Below are positions 5,149 to 5,338 of a stretch of DNA of 5,338 nt, piece by piece. The stretch covers positions 1 through 5,338 of the forward strand of contig JAJYLU010000171.1 in assembly GCA_021787505.1 (NCBI GenBank), written 5' to 3'. The DNA comes from Nitrospirota bacterium (GTDB lineage Bacteria; Nitrospirota; Thermodesulfovibrionia; Thermodesulfovibrionales; UBA6898). A program made the translations under genes and the position numbers. The notes below the pieces were generated by a model that worked only from the letters and a program-made list of their open reading frames with translations, did not search any database and had not been told where the DNA came from. Numbering within the stretch: position 1 is the stretch's first letter; each line of letters begins with the position of its first letter.

Positions 5149-5338
5149 CTATTCCTTTTCGGTCAGTTTCTTGATCGTCGACTTCAGTTCACTCAGGTCA
5201 GCGGACTTCACAATGTACGCCTCGGAGGCCCAGACCGCAAAGTCGTCCCGGTAGTCATAGGCCGTGGACATGATCACCGGCAGCCTCGGCCTTTTCTCCT
5301 TCATCTGCCGGAGCAGTTTGATCCCGTCGATATCCGGC
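5149..5338 (-). CDS. Response-regulator receiver domain protein (5' part outside window)
   Basis: The last 62 residues of a receiver (REC) domain are present, stopping at TAG 5149-5151. Visible landmarks are PDIDGIKLLRQMKEKRP just after the phosphoacceptor loop, the switch Ser/Thr in PVIMSTAYDY, and the conserved Lys in YIVKS near the end of the fold. The phosphoacceptor Asp lies outside the window. The protein ends soon after the last REC helix (ELKSTIKKLTEKE), so there is no C-terminal output domain. It is either a stand-alone CheY-like regulator or a protein with REC at its C-terminus. Its stop lies 4 bases before the rlmD ATG, and the AGGA that serves rlmD overlaps this stop, so the two genes are almost certainly co-transcribed. 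Confidence 0.9.
   Translation of the reverse strand, partial: PDIDGIKLLRQMKEKRPRLPVIMSTAYDYRDDFAVWASEAYIVKSADLSELKSTIKKLTEKE

Overview
The window is a chromosomal segment of a moderately GC-rich bacterium in which every supported gene lies on the minus strand. It should therefore be read right to left. No plasmid, phage or insertion-sequence gene is visible. The style of the proteins (stand-alone receiver domains, REC-GGDEF proteins, a MoeA of the type often fused to a periplasmic-binding-like domain, a TRAM-containing Fe-S RNA methyltransferase) suggests a Gram-negative anaerobe-type lineage such as Nitrospirota or Desulfobacterota. This is inference from protein style, not a taxonomic assignment.

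In transcription order: (1) the C-terminal end of a receiver-domain protein (5149-5338, cut by the window edge) ends 4 bases before an RlmD-type 23S rRNA uracil-5-methyltransferase (3942-5144), which is followed by a plausible hairpin terminator (3912-3935). (2) A gene-free, partly AT-rich stretch (3597-3941) precedes a 97-residue acidic helical protein of unknown function (3303-3596) with a near-perfect Shine-Dalgarno. (3) An intergenic zone (2807-3302) holds a perfect extended -10 promoter (3151-3159), a 44-codon ORF starting 3 bases after the predicted transcript start (3007-3141), a sequence resembling a decayed tRNA 3' end (2955-2982), and a perfect 9-bp inverted repeat on top of a promoter-like element (2858-2890). 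(4) A 147-residue protein of unknown function (2363-2806) precedes a REC-GGDEF diguanylate cyclase (1331-2284) with an intact active site and inhibitory site. (5) A good sigma70-type promoter (1233-1261) lies in front of moeA (1-1186, running off the left edge), the molybdenum insertase of molybdenum cofactor synthesis.

The recognised genes are three unrelated housekeeping or signalling functions: rRNA modification, c-di-GMP signalling and molybdenum cofactor synthesis. They do not form an evident pathway. I see no clear novel multi-gene system. The parts least explained by known families are the 44-codon ORF or alternative structured RNA behind the extended -10 promoter, the operator-like inverted repeat before the unknown gene and cyclase pair, and the two unknown proteins.
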